DNA of 49,204 bases from Candidatus Zhuqueibacterota bacterium (GTDB taxonomy: Bacteria > Zhuqueibacterota > Zhuqueibacteria > Zhuqueibacterales > Zhuqueibacteraceae). Below the pieces are notes generated by a model. It did no database searches, was not told the origin of the DNA, and saw only the letters and a list, made by a program, of their open reading frames with translations. Below, one piece after another: positions 14,932 to 23,136 of the stretch (position 1 is its first letter; every line of letters begins with the position of its first letter). Position numbers and translations under genes: made by a program. The stretch is from NCBI GenBank assembly GCA_022616415.1, contig JAKEEU010000433.1, positions 1 through 49,204 on the forward strand. The letters are read 5' to 3'.

Positions 14932-15458
14932 GTGATTCAACCCAAAGACCTTTATCGAAAACTGGCGGCGCTGCTGGCAAACATTGACGAATGAAAATGG
15001 CCGAGGCCATGCAGAAACTCAATCGCGTCATTCACCGCAGCACCTTGTCAGCCCGTTTTATCTCGCTGTTTTATGGAGAAATCGAAAGCAACGGTAATAT
15101 TTTTTATGTTAACGCTGGGCATCCGCCGCCGCTCCTGGTGCATGGATCGCAGGTCAAGCAGCTCAAGGCGACCGGGATGATTCTCGGCGCCATATCTGAA
15201 ATCTCATTGCGCCGCGCTTCCACGAGCTTTGAGCCAGGCGCTGTTTTGGTGATGTATAGTGACGGCCTGCTTGAACGGCGCAACGACGATGACGAGGAAT
15301 TCGGCCTCCCACGCCTGGAAAAATTGATCGTTCAGCACCAACAGAAAAGCGCCCAACAGATTTTGGAGGTGATTTTCCAAACGATCTTTGCGTTCGGCAA
15401 TCAAGCCAAGTGGCAGGACGACGTTACGGCTGTAGTGATTAAAAAATGGTTTTCTTGA
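14932..15458 (+). pseudogene. PP2C/SpoIIE-type phosphatase with the middle deleted
   Basis: GTG 14932 starts a 20-codon frame (VIQPKDLYRKLAALLANIDE) that looks like the true N-terminus, with AAGGA upstream. It ends at TGA 14992-14994. From 14991 another frame carries the last 155 residues of a SpoIIE/RsbU-like phosphatase: RFISLFYGEIESNGNIFYVN, then AGHPPPLLVHG, VMYSDGLLERRN and KWQDDVTAVVI with metal-binding Asp residues (SDG and DD). The sensor region and the first part of the catalytic domain are gone. The C-terminal part could still be translated from ATG 14991 but should not be active. The family regulates anti-sigma factor antagonists. Confidence 0.75.
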
Positions 15459-15459
15459 T

Positions 15460-15912
15460 TTACAAATGTAGCCTCACCGCGCGGACGTGGTTGTTGCCGG
15501 ATTTGATCCGGTTCAGCTTGCTATAGCCGTAGTTGAAATTGACATACCACGCCGAATCCGCCTCTCCTCTGTCCGAAGTCCACATCCACGATCTCTGTTT
15601 GGAATTAAAGATTGGGTCAATATACAGCCCATCATGATTGGGAGATCGCTCCATCAGCGTCATGGCTTCTTCCAATGTGGGCAGCCGCCAATCGTTGAAG
15701 CCGGCAAAGCCGCGCTTGTTCAGGCTATTGATCCACTCCATGGCCAGCCTGTAGACCATCTGTTGTGACGAAGCGGTTTGTTGCCACATCAATCCCGTCG
15801 TCCGGTCAATAACAACTTCATCACGGTGCAAGGTTCTCACGACAAACCTGTTGGGCATGTAACGACTTTTAGCTTGTTGCGGTGTATCGTACAAACTAGT
15901 TTCTGCAAGCAT
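15460..15912 (-). CDS. DUF1566 (Lcl C-terminal-like) domain protein
   Basis: A 150-residue protein. FVVRTLHRDEVVIDRTTGLM introduces the domain, then MEWINSLNKRGFAGFNDWRL PTLEE and WMWTSD...AWYVNFNYGYS, ending NHVRAVR, all classical DUF1566 signatures. AAAGGAG five bases before ATG 15912 decides the start. DUF1566 is a C-type-lectin-like fold often found in surface proteins, but this version lacks a signal peptide. It converges on the PP2C remnant with one base between stops. Confidence 0.85.
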   Translation of the reverse strand: MLAETSLYDTPQQAKSRYMPNRFVVRTLHRDEVVIDRTTGLMWQQTASSQQMVYRLAMEWINSLNKRGFAGFNDWRLPTLEEAMTLMERSPNHDGLYIDPIFNSKQRSWMWTSDRGEADSAWYVNFNYGYSKLNRIKSGNNHVRAVRLHL

Positions 15913-16141
15913 GGAATCTCCTTTTTCGATTTGAGCGGGCTTCACTGGAAAACCCTCCAGGCGTAGCTTCTTCCGTCGCCAGTGTTATATTTCAATATAC
16001 GGAAAAATAATTTTAGAAAGAAGGATTATTTGAGAATAGCAACAATACTCACCCAAGTCAAAAAATTTTTTTGGACTACTAACTTTTGGGAACCTGCGAG
16101 TCTCTATTAGAGTAGAGAAGTTGGTGAAATTCGGAGCAACG

Positions 16142-16231
16142 ATGGCCAAGACACGCGCCGATCTTCCGGATGAAGTGCTGGTGGTTGCCGCCATTCTCGG
16201 CGATCTCGAAGCGTTCAAATTGAAATTTTAA
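16142..16231 (+). pseudogene. N-terminal fragment of a sigma-70 family (ECF-like) sigma factor
   Basis: A 29-codon frame, ATG 16142 with GGAG upstream, encodes DLPDEVLVVAAILGDLEAFK before stopping. The 'DExLVxxxLxGDLEAFxxL' motif is the start of region 2 in ECF sigma factors. Everything after 'EAF' is missing. The leader contains CTCTA/TAGAG (16102-16117). Only the start end of the gene remains, as with other fragments in this island. Confidence 0.6.
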
Positions 16232-16247
16232 GAAACGGAGATAAGCA

Positions 16248-16703
16248 ATGGAACGAGAAAAAGAGCTGACCAAACTGATCAACGTGCTGCGCCGGACTGC
16301 ACGCGTGGCCTTGCAGTCCCAATGGACGGAAGCCAATGGCGATGCCGCCAAGTTTTGTGTCGAGCAATACAATCGAGTGCTGGCGCGATTGAAAGAGCTC
16401 GACCCCACCGTGTCCACCCTGTTTGAGCCGCTTGCCGCCGGCAGTTCTCTCACAGTGGTGGCGATGGCTTGCCGCCAACTCGCAGCTTATTATGAGGACG
16501 AAGTGGGTGGGTCGTCAGAATGGCCGCGGGTGTACGGTGCGGCTTTCGACAGCGAGGGCTTTAAGGATTTCTGGCGCAAATGCGCGGGCGACGTTCAAGA
16601 TTTGGGCGAGATGATCCGCGAAAGCGTCGAGATGTGGGCGCGACAACGCCGTCAGAAGGGTGGAACGGCCGAGAGTAGCGAACAGAAAACAGATAAAAGT
16701 TAG
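16248..16703 (+). CDS. Hypothetical soluble protein
   Basis: A 151-residue, mainly helical protein. MEREKELTKLINVLRRTARV at the start, an AACRQLAAYYEDEV-like central region and a charged C-terminus (RQRRQKGGTAESSEQKTDKS). ACGGAG precedes ATG 16248. It follows the sigma-factor fragment by 16 bases and may have inherited its promoter. Its last four bases overlap the end of the convergent nuclease-like gene. No family recognised. Confidence 0.65.
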   Translation: MEREKELTKLINVLRRTARVALQSQWTEANGDAAKFCVEQYNRVLARLKELDPTVSTLFEPLAAGSSLTVVAMACRQLAAYYEDEVGGSSEWPRVYGAAFDSEGFKDFWRKCAGDVQDLGEMIRESVEMWARQRRQKGGTAESSEQKTDKS

Positions 16704-17407
16704 TGTTGCCTTTGGTAATACGCGCATCCTTTCGCCAACGGGCACGCCTCGCATTGGGGCCGAGCCCTCTTGCATAATTCTTGTCCGTGTTGTCGCAGCA
16801 ACTGGTGCGCGCGAATCAGCCAATCACACTCTTTTTTACATTGGGGCTGCACGGCGGCTTGTGCGGATTTGTAGCTGGCCGCATAATTCTTTTTCTCTTC
16901 GCCAAACCCGAGGCGAAGCAGAACGCGCAGCCCGTTCGATTCCAATGCGAGAATGGGGTGGCTCCAGGAAAAGAGCAAAATCTTTTCCGCGCCCGGCTCA
17001 CCGATGCTTGGGAATTTTTGCAGTAGTTTTTTTGCGTCTTTCAAAGGCTGCAAGAGAATCGTGTGCAAATCCCCTTGAAAATGCTTTATTGCAATCGTGG
17101 CAATCCTGCGAAGTTTTTCGACGCGCTGCTCGGGAAGAATGCCGATCTTGGCAATCGCAAACAGCAACTCATCTGGCGCCGCGAGAACCTGTTGCGGCTT
17201 GACGCCAACGCGTTGCTTTAGCGCCTGAAAGGCTTTCTCTCGTCGCTCATCATCAACCAAATACGCCACATTTTCCCGAAGAATCATTTCGAGCGGGTTG
17301 GTCAGCTTCGGCGGTTCCGGCCGCCCATAGAGCTTCTCAAGATCAGCAATGATTTCCTGAAAGTTGGTTTGGGCGTGGGGAGATATTTGTGTTATTTTTT
17401 GTCGCAT
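16700..17407 (-). CDS. Endonuclease III-like HhH-GPD protein with altered catalytic residues
   Basis: A 235-residue HhH-GPD superfamily protein. The C-terminus has the [4Fe-4S] motif C-x6-C-x2-C-x5-C (CKRARPQCEACPLAKGC). The hairpin FPSIGEPGAEKILL aligns with LPGVGRKTANVVL of E. coli EndoIII, so the catalytic Lys120 is Pro, and ALESNGLRV aligns with AVDTHIFRV, so Asp138 is Glu. Normal EndoIII excises oxidised pyrimidines; here lyase chemistry should be lost, and the protein may only bind lesions or act with another chemistry. The alignment was made by eye. It stands alone, 33 bp downstream of the membrane protein gene. Confidence 0.8.
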   Translation of the reverse strand: MRQKITQISPHAQTNFQEIIADLEKLYGRPEPPKLTNPLEMILRENVAYLVDDERREKAFQALKQRVGVKPQQVLAAPDELLFAIAKIGILPEQRVEKLRRIATIAIKHFQGDLHTILLQPLKDAKKLLQKFPSIGEPGAEKILLFSWSHPILALESNGLRVLLRLGFGEEKKNYAASYKSAQAAVQPQCKKECDWLIRAHQLLRQHGQELCKRARPQCEACPLAKGCAYYQRQH

Positions 17408-17440
17408 ACAAGAACCTGCTTGCGTTTGGCCGTGACGTTC

Positions 17441-18781
17441 CTACCCCCTTTTATATTGCTGCAAGGCTTCTTTCACCTGCCAGTAGCCGTAACCAAAGAG
17501 ACCGAGACTCAATCCGTATAGCCCGCCATATACCCACGGCTGAATGGGAGAAGAAAGAGCGCTGGGAAGCGTCCACAAATAAATAATCAGACCACAAGCC
17601 ACCACGAAAAAGAAGATTGGCAGAAGCAGCACCGCCAGTTTTAACTTCCAGTTTTGTTCCGTATTGATTGGATCCATCCACAAAGGCGCAATAAGAGCGA
17701 TTTGCTGGTCGGTCAGAATGATTTGTTGGGGATCCTTTTGCAGATAGAAGTCGTGGAAAGCCCGGCGCAGTTTGGCCGTTTCATAAAAGGAAGAGGCGTA
17801 CAGCCAAAAGCCGATGGCCAGCACGAGTGGAAATATCAAAATTGATTCATTGAGCCCCACCGGCAGCTTGCCCAATGGCGACTCAATCTGGCTGAGCCGA
17901 GCCGACACTTCCTCCTTGGTTTTTTCAAGATGGGTGACCTGTTGCTCCAAATCCGTTTTTGACTCTTCGAGATGGGCGACTTCATTTTTCAGTTTGTCGC
18001 TTTGCGTTTGTAGAAGCGCTCCATACTTGCTCCAAAAGCGCTTCACTTCCTCGTCCAATTCAACAAAAAAACTGCCTTTCCCCTGCAGGGTGCGCCAGAA
18101 TTCGGTATTGGCTTCAAATTTTTTATTGAACGCGATGCGGAGGCTATCCAATCCCTGCCGGATAGAAGTGGTATCGAGTGACACCACTCCAGCCACTTCC
18201 GGCGCTTGCAGCGCGGGAAGGATACTTTGGTTGATAATATCGCCGTAGTCATCAAATTCCCGTATAACCGCTGCTCGGACTTTGCATTTTACCCATTCAT
18301 CTCCCGACAAACGCTCGCATGAATCATGCGAGGCAATAGATTGTTGAATATTCTGCTGAGCCATCTGTAGAAAAATGGGGGCATTGGCCTCCTGCAATGG
18401 CGGGTTCTCCGACAGCAATGAAGTTTGCTGGGCGTCGGGATTTTTCAGTGTGCGAATAAAATCGCGCAACTTTTGCGGGCCGGCGGTGATCTCGTCACGC
18501 AAAGTGCGAACACTTTTTTCCACGCTCTGACAGGCTGCAATGCTCGTATCCCTTTGTGCAATCTCCGCCGGCAGCGATTCGAGATGCTGAACAATTTTTC
18601 GGCTTTGCATCTGGATGGAAAAATAGGGCAGCAGAATCAGGAGAAAGAAGGCCAGGGCAAAGCCCGTCACGCCGGTGAGGAGATTGCGAAAACTTTTCGA
18701 TTTGCTCTCATAGAGATCGAAAACGCGCTGGCTATGTTCCTCGCGAATTTTCGCGATTTTTTCATCATTGTTCGTTTCCAT
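17441..18781 (-). CDS. Coiled-coil membrane protein of unknown function
   Basis: A 446-residue protein. One membrane segment lies at residues 34-56 (TGVTGFALAFFLLILLPYF). A large region follows with conserved-looking Cys residues and a strong coiled coil (KLKNEVAHLEESKTDLEQQV, about 255-300). Three more membrane segments lie near 310-328, 380-402 and 415-436. The long middle part should be periplasmic. It lies eight bases downstream of the exported hydrolase-like gene in the same direction, so the two are probably an operon. No known family is recognised; the plan resembles envelope stress or chemosensory-type scaffolds. Confidence 0.7.
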   Translation of the reverse strand: METNNDEKIAKIREEHSQRVFDLYESKSKSFRNLLTGVTGFALAFFLLILLPYFSIQMQSRKIVQHLESLPAEIAQRDTSIAACQSVEKSVRTLRDEITAGPQKLRDFIRTLKNPDAQQTSLLSENPPLQEANAPIFLQMAQQNIQQSIASHDSCERLSGDEWVKCKVRAAVIREFDDYGDIINQSILPALQAPEVAGVVSLDTTSIRQGLDSLRIAFNKKFEANTEFWRTLQGKGSFFVELDEEVKRFWSKYGALLQTQSDKLKNEVAHLEESKTDLEQQVTHLEKTKEEVSARLSQIESPLGKLPVGLNESILIFPLVLAIGFWLYASSFYETAKLRRAFHDFYLQKDPQQIILTDQQIALIAPLWMDPINTEQNWKLKLAVLLLPIFFFVVACGLIIYLWTLPSALSSPIQPWVYGGLYGLSLGLFGYGYWQVKEALQQYKRG

Positions 18782-18790
18782 AGTTTTCTC

Positions 18791-19717
18791 TCAGAGTTTC
18801 TTCAGGGTATTCAGAAAGTAAAACAACCCGTGCAGATGATCCACGTGGTCGGGCGCCGTGTTACCGGCAAAGCCCAGAACAGCAAAATGATGCCGCCGCG
18901 CCCGGCTCAGTTGCTGCATACCGCGTGGACCCCATTTCAGAATTGGTTGGCGCCGGATGTCGAGTTTTTGCAAAATAAAATCGGTTGCCTCCGTGGCGCT
19001 GACAAAAGTGCCGGGAAAAATCTCCGAATGGGTGATTAAAAACCTTTTTGAAGAATTTTTCTTTCCCGCCGCGTGGGCAAATTGCAAAAACGCTTCCAAA
19101 CCGGTGCTGTCCATTTTCCCGCCTTCAGCCAGAACTTGGCGCTCGGGAATATAACTCGCATGAATCCCATCCAACAACAGAATTGCATCCACGCGGCTAA
19201 AATTCTGTTGGGTGCTGATAATTTTTCTGATGGCGCCATAACCGGCGCTAAACCCGCTCAAGATAACTTGACGTACAGTAATTTGAGGTGCGAGCTTTTG
19301 ATGGAGACTGTCCATAATCGCTGTAAGCAAAGTCGAAAACTTAGTTGAATCATCAAACGCATTGCCATAAACGCTCGAGCCGCTACCAAGATTGGCCACC
19401 GCCGCCACAACCGAACCTTTGTATCTTGTAGCCGCATATTGCACCAAGAAACCGGCGCCGTGAAAATGCAGCAGCAGATCAAAGCGGCGGAATTTTTGTT
19501 GGCGCTGCGGAATGAAGATTTCTACCGGTTTGGGGAGAACGTCGGAAATCGTAAATTCGATTCCTGGAAACTTTTGGGTTGGGATTCGCTCGTGCGCCCG
19601 CGTGTTTTCAACCATCGGCGAGGGATTTTGAGCAGCCGGTTTGGGGCCATCCTTTTGCTGGGCATGCGCGAATGCGACACACAGCAGCATGGGATAAAAA
19701 GCGGACCATACTCTCAT
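18791..19717 (-). CDS. Exported alpha/beta-hydrolase-like protein
   Basis: A 308-residue protein with a signal peptide (AFYPMLLCVAFAHA, cut before QQKD). LLLHFHGAG is the oxyanion-hole region, SGFSAGYGA is a nucleophile elbow GxSxG with Ser, LLLDGIHASY supplies a candidate acid, and DHVDHLHGLFYF a candidate His near the C-terminus. It should be a periplasmic or secreted esterase/peptidase-like enzyme; the substrate is unknown. It is followed eight bases later by the membrane protein gene, and preceded 37 bases upstream by another exported protein on the same strand. Confidence 0.75.
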   Translation of the reverse strand: MRVWSAFYPMLLCVAFAHAQQKDGPKPAAQNPSPMVENTRAHERIPTQKFPGIEFTISDVLPKPVEIFIPQRQQKFRRFDLLLHFHGAGFLVQYAATRYKGSVVAAVANLGSGSSVYGNAFDDSTKFSTLLTAIMDSLHQKLAPQITVRQVILSGFSAGYGAIRKIISTQQNFSRVDAILLLDGIHASYIPERQVLAEGGKMDSTGLEAFLQFAHAAGKKNSSKRFLITHSEIFPGTFVSATEATDFILQKLDIRRQPILKWGPRGMQQLSRARRHHFAVLGFAGNTAPDHVDHLHGLFYFLNTLKKL

Positions 19718-19754
19718 GGCGCCATCTCGTCCATGATTGAGCGATATGAAAATT

Positions 19755-20666
19755 TCATGGCGTGGCTTTTACGCTCACGCGCGGATAAAAATAGAGATGC
19801 GCGGGAATGCCGCCCAACTTTTCGCTAATGGTGAAATATCCGTTCCCAACTGCGTTCCATCCGACGGCCTCGCCCTGTGGCTCCCAAATATACGGCAACA
19901 TCGCCGGCGCTTTTTTAAAAGCCTCTCCCAAATTTTGCTCGGGCAAACGATGCCAATAGTAAATCGCCGGATAAGTTTTGACCAGAATCTCGTCGCCGGA
20001 AGGCGAGATGTCCCCGCCGACGACCCAACCCAATGGCAGCGTGGCCACTTGCTCTAGGCGTGTGCCGCGCTTGAGCGATTGCGGATAAGCGGCGCGGAAA
20101 ACGTGACTGCTGCTATCGCCTTTGGTGAGAATGTAAATATCTTTGGTCAGCGGATCAACCATCAGCGCCTCGGCATCATAATTGATCCGCGGATAAAACA
20201 CCGCAATCCTCTCGGCGCCGAAAAGCGTCGTGTCCACCGGCGCTTGGCTCGAATCGACTTTCGGCTCCGGAATGCGGTAGATATATTTATACTCGTATTC
20301 TCTGCCATTATCGCCGATATCGCCGATATAGAGATAGTGCTGCTCCTCGACCGGCCCGGGACCGATGGCGATATCTTCCCAATCATGTGCGGCAACACCG
20401 GCGATCGTATAAACACCGAGAGGCTTGCCTTTGGTGTTCAACGCGAAGAGGCGGTTTTTGCCGCCGGAATCATTGTGCGTCCACAGCACGCCGGGGTTCT
20501 GCCGGCTCGCCATAATTCCCGAAGCTTCCCTGATTCGATCATGTTCGATCAAACCGCAATCGACGCGATTTCCAAACTTGGGTGCTTGCGTGAACGCTCG
20601 AAACCAAAGTACGCCCTCGCCGAATATAACGATCAAAATCCATACCCACATTCGTCTATTGATCAT
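19755..20666 (-). CDS. Exported beta-propeller-like protein
   Basis: A 303-residue protein starting MINRRMWVWILIVIFGEGVLW, a signal anchor or signal peptide. The mature part has repeated strands: REASGIMASRQNPGVLWTHN, GKNRLFALNTKGKPLGVYTI, HDWEDIAIGPGP, YLYIGDIGDNGREYEYKYIY and DAEALMVDPLTKDIYILTKG. These match secreted esterase-like/SMP-30-like propeller proteins of unknown function. I chose the ATG at 20666 because the open extension upstream is made of intergenic repeats (20693-20760). It is probably the first gene of the 17.4-20.7 kb group. Confidence 0.75.
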   Translation of the reverse strand: MINRRMWVWILIVIFGEGVLWFRAFTQAPKFGNRVDCGLIEHDRIREASGIMASRQNPGVLWTHNDSGGKNRLFALNTKGKPLGVYTIAGVAAHDWEDIAIGPGPVEEQHYLYIGDIGDNGREYEYKYIYRIPEPKVDSSQAPVDTTLFGAERIAVFYPRINYDAEALMVDPLTKDIYILTKGDSSSHVFRAAYPQSLKRGTRLEQVATLPLGWVVGGDISPSGDEILVKTYPAIYYWHRLPEQNLGEAFKKAPAMLPYIWEPQGEAVGWNAVGNGYFTISEKLGGIPAHLYFYPRVSVKATP

Positions 20667-20692
20667 AAAAGTAAATTCATTGAATAAAAATT

Positions 20693-20760
20693 GCCCAACG
20701 GATAAATGCTGCCAACGGATAGTTTTATTTATAAATCTGTTGGCCGCTTTCATCCATTGG
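20693..20760. repeat. Inverted pair of an ATCCGTTGG-type intergenic repeat
   Basis: GCCCAACGGATAAATGCTGC continues to 20722, and an approximate reverse complement, AATCTGTTGGCCGCTTTCAT, starts at 20734, so the two form a hairpin. A third copy (AATCCGTTGGTCGCCTTTAT) is at 41851-41881. This is a dispersed repeat family of about 30 bp carrying two ATCCGTTGG boxes. Confidence 0.7.
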
Positions 20761-20807
20761 TGATAAAAACTTTCAGAATTTTTTATGCGTGTGGGTATCC
20801 AATTTGC

Positions 20808-22223
20808 TCACGGTGTACCTTGCTGCAACCATCGCTTCGCCTCCTGAAGCTGGCGCTGCACCTGCGCCAGCGATGTCCCTCCTATCGCATTCCGCCGCTC
20901 GACACTGACCTCGGCATCAAAACATTTCATCACCTCGTCATCAAAAGCCGGGTGCAGCGCTTTCCAAAAATGCAAAGGCAGCTCGTGCAGGCAAAAAGCG
21001 ACGCGCTCGGCGTGCTGCACGGCTTGCGCGACGAGATTATGCGCTTGCCGGAACGGAATGCCTTTGCGCACAAGATAGTCCGCGATATCGGTGGCAAAGA
21101 GGCTGCTATCAATGGCAGCTTCCATTTTTTCCTTGCGAAAGCGGCAGGTGGCGAGCGCGCCGGCAAACACCTCAAGACAATCTTGGGTGATTTGCAGTAA
21201 TTCGAATACGGCGCGTTTGTCCTCTTGCAAATCGCGGTTGTACGTCACCGGCAGGCCCTTTTGCAACATCATAATTCCGGACAAAATTCCAATGGCCATG
21301 GCGGCTTGCCCGCGCATCAGCTCGAAGGCATCGGGATTTTTCTTGTTGGGCATCATGCTGGAGCCGGTGGCAAATTGGTCGCCGAGGTTGATGAAGCTGA
21401 ATTCCTGCCCGCTCCACAAAATAAAATCGTGACAATAGCGGCTCAGTGTAGTGCAAATATCGGCGCAGATAAAGCCGACTTCACTGCAAAAGCTTCTGCT
21501 GCCGGTGGCGTCGATGGAGTTTTCCATCACGCGGCTGAACCCGAGCTCAGTTGCCAGCAATTTCCGATCAACTGCAAATGCCGTGCCGGCAACTGATCCA
21601 GAGCCAAGCGGCAGCTCGTCGATTCTTAACAAGAAATCGTTCAATTGCTCGCTGTGTCTTCGCAGCGCGAAAAACGCCGAGAGCAGATAATGCGCCAACC
21701 GGATCGGCTGCGCTTGCTGCGTGTGCGTGTAGCCGGGGAGGATCATCTCCTCGGTTGCTTCGGCTTGCGTCACAATCACCTGAACGAGGTTTCGGAGCAG
21801 CGCCTGCAGCTCATTCACCTTACGCTTCAAATAAAGCCGAAAATCCGTGACCACTTGATCGTTGCGGCTGCGTCCGGTGTGGATTTTCGCGCCGGCGTCT
21901 CCCGCCAACTCCGTCAGCCGGCGTTCGACCGCCACGTGAATGTCTTCATCTTGCGGCAAAAATTGAAATCGCGCACGGCGAAACTCCTGCTCGATGGCGC
22001 GCAGCGCGCGCTGAATTTTCGTTTCCTCAGCCGCGGTCAAAATGTTCGCAGCGCGCAATGCCTTAGCCCAGGCGCGGCCGACAGCCAAATCTTCTTCCCA
22101 AAGCACGCGGTCAATTTCAAGCGAGTGGCTGAATCGTTCCATCAACTCCGATGGGCCGGATTCAAAGCGGCCACGCCACACTTTCGCAGGCTGATTTTGT
22201 TTGGCTCTGGTTTTCTTTTTCAT
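20808..22223 (-). CDS. argH: Argininosuccinate lyase
   Basis: A 471-residue enzyme, full length for ArgH, that splits argininosuccinate into arginine and fumarate in the last step of arginine synthesis. The family begins at KVWRGRF; HTGRSRNDQVVTDFRLYL is the substrate loop, GYTHTQQAQPIRLAHYLLS follows, and GSSMMPNKKNPD is the fumarate-lyase superfamily signature with the catalytic Ser. ATG 22223 starts MKKKTRAK; an in-frame GTG at 22250 would add nine residues. No other arg genes are next to it, so it is isolated from its pathway. Confidence 0.96.
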   Translation of the reverse strand: MKKKTRAKQNQPAKVWRGRFESGPSELMERFSHSLEIDRVLWEEDLAVGRAWAKALRAANILTAAEETKIQRALRAIEQEFRRARFQFLPQDEDIHVAVERRLTELAGDAGAKIHTGRSRNDQVVTDFRLYLKRKVNELQALLRNLVQVIVTQAEATEEMILPGYTHTQQAQPIRLAHYLLSAFFALRRHSEQLNDFLLRIDELPLGSGSVAGTAFAVDRKLLATELGFSRVMENSIDATGSRSFCSEVGFICADICTTLSRYCHDFILWSGQEFSFINLGDQFATGSSMMPNKKNPDAFELMRGQAAMAIGILSGIMMLQKGLPVTYNRDLQEDKRAVFELLQITQDCLEVFAGALATCRFRKEKMEAAIDSSLFATDIADYLVRKGIPFRQAHNLVAQAVQHAERVAFCLHELPLHFWKALHPAFDDEVMKCFDAEVSVERRNAIGGTSLAQVQRQLQEAKRWLQQGTP

Positions 22224-22277
22224 GCCGATTTCCGTTATTGCCACATTCACACGATAAAGCTGCTTTTACATCCGAAT

Positions 22278-22634
22278 TTACCGAATGATTTCAAATGAGT
22301 TGTCGAAATTCATCTTTTGCAAAAGTTGCAACATTGCCTCTATTTCCGCTTTTTTCACCTGTGCGATGTTCAGCTCAAAGGTTCTTTTGGTGCTTTTGAT
22401 GCGAACTTCGCTGTCGCCAATGCGGATTGATTTCAACATCTCATATTCGTCTTCATCGGCATCGCCTTCATAAGACACATGCACGCCTCTTTCGTGGGGA
22501 TAGAGAAACATTTCAAATTTTGGCGTTCTCATCAATATCAAGCTCTCGATGTCATACAAATCGTTGATTGCAACGGCAAAAGAGACGATTAAATCCGTAC
22601 CGGATTCGCAAGTGATGAACGTTACGTTCAGCAT
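22278..22634 (-). CDS. Hypothetical protein
   Basis: A 118-residue soluble protein starting MLNVTFITCESGTDLIVSF. It has alternating strands and an acidic stretch (EGDADEDEYEML) and ends in a helix (AEIEAMLQLLQKMNFDN). It sits 54 bases upstream of argH on the same strand. I do not recognise the family; the pattern suggests an alpha/beta immunity-type or structural mini-protein. Confidence 0.6.
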   Translation of the reverse strand: MLNVTFITCESGTDLIVSFAVAINDLYDIESLILMRTPKFEMFLYPHERGVHVSYEGDADEDEYEMLKSIRIGDSEVRIKSTKRTFELNIAQVKKAEIEAMLQLLQKMNFDNSFEIIR

Positions 22635-22664
22635 CGTATCACACTCATCAATTTTTTAGTAACA

Positions 22665-22745
22665 GTGTACGAAGTCGGACTGGCTTCGCATGATCGTGCT
22701 AATTTGTAGCACCGTCGTACGCAAGTCCGGCTTCACTTCTGTAAC
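22665..22745. repeat. REP-like imperfect hairpin
   Basis: The perfect core GTGCTA-ATTTG-TAGCAC is extended outward by imperfect arms, AAGTCGGACTGGCTTCGCAT on the left and TACGCAAGTCCGGCTTCACT on the right. It resembles repetitive extragenic palindromes. Its right side supplies the stop codon of the broken GNAT gene. Confidence 0.55.
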
Positions 22746-23134
22746 AGCAAAGGCCCGAGCCGTTGTCCGATAAATTCGGGCATGATGCCGAAATACGCCA
22801 GCTCGATATCCGGTTCCTGGCGAAAATCGATCTGAGCCTAAACGGCCGGCACGCCATTAACATAAAGGACGTAAATTTCAACCTTCGGGTTTTGAATGAT
22901 CGCGCGCAGTTCATCGTCGCGCATTTGGCGGCGCTCGTACCACAACCACGGCCCGCCGACCGTGTTGTAAAGATAACAATAAAAGGAGACGGTCGGGCAA
23001 ATCGCCTGTGTGATCGAAATGTTTGGCGGCGAATTCAGAGCTCGGCACGGCGGCCTTTCGCGCATCTCGAGATAGGTAATCGTAGTTTTGAGCTTGTCAT
23101 GAGGAATGTTTTGCTCGTTCGTCATTGGAATCAA
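22733..23134 (-). pseudogene. GNAT acetyltransferase broken by an in-frame amber codon and truncated
   Basis: The frame begins MIPMTNEQNIPHDKLKTTIT, then runs through YLEMRERPP and VEIYVLYVNGVPAV to a TAG at 22835-22837. After the TAG the same frame continues with ELAYFGIMPEFIGQRLGPLL, the acetyl-CoA-binding core of GNAT proteins, and stops at 22733 inside a repeat, where the last helix and strands should be. Read-through is conceivable, but the missing C-terminus makes loss of function likely. Confidence 0.8.
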
Positions 23135-23136
23135 TT

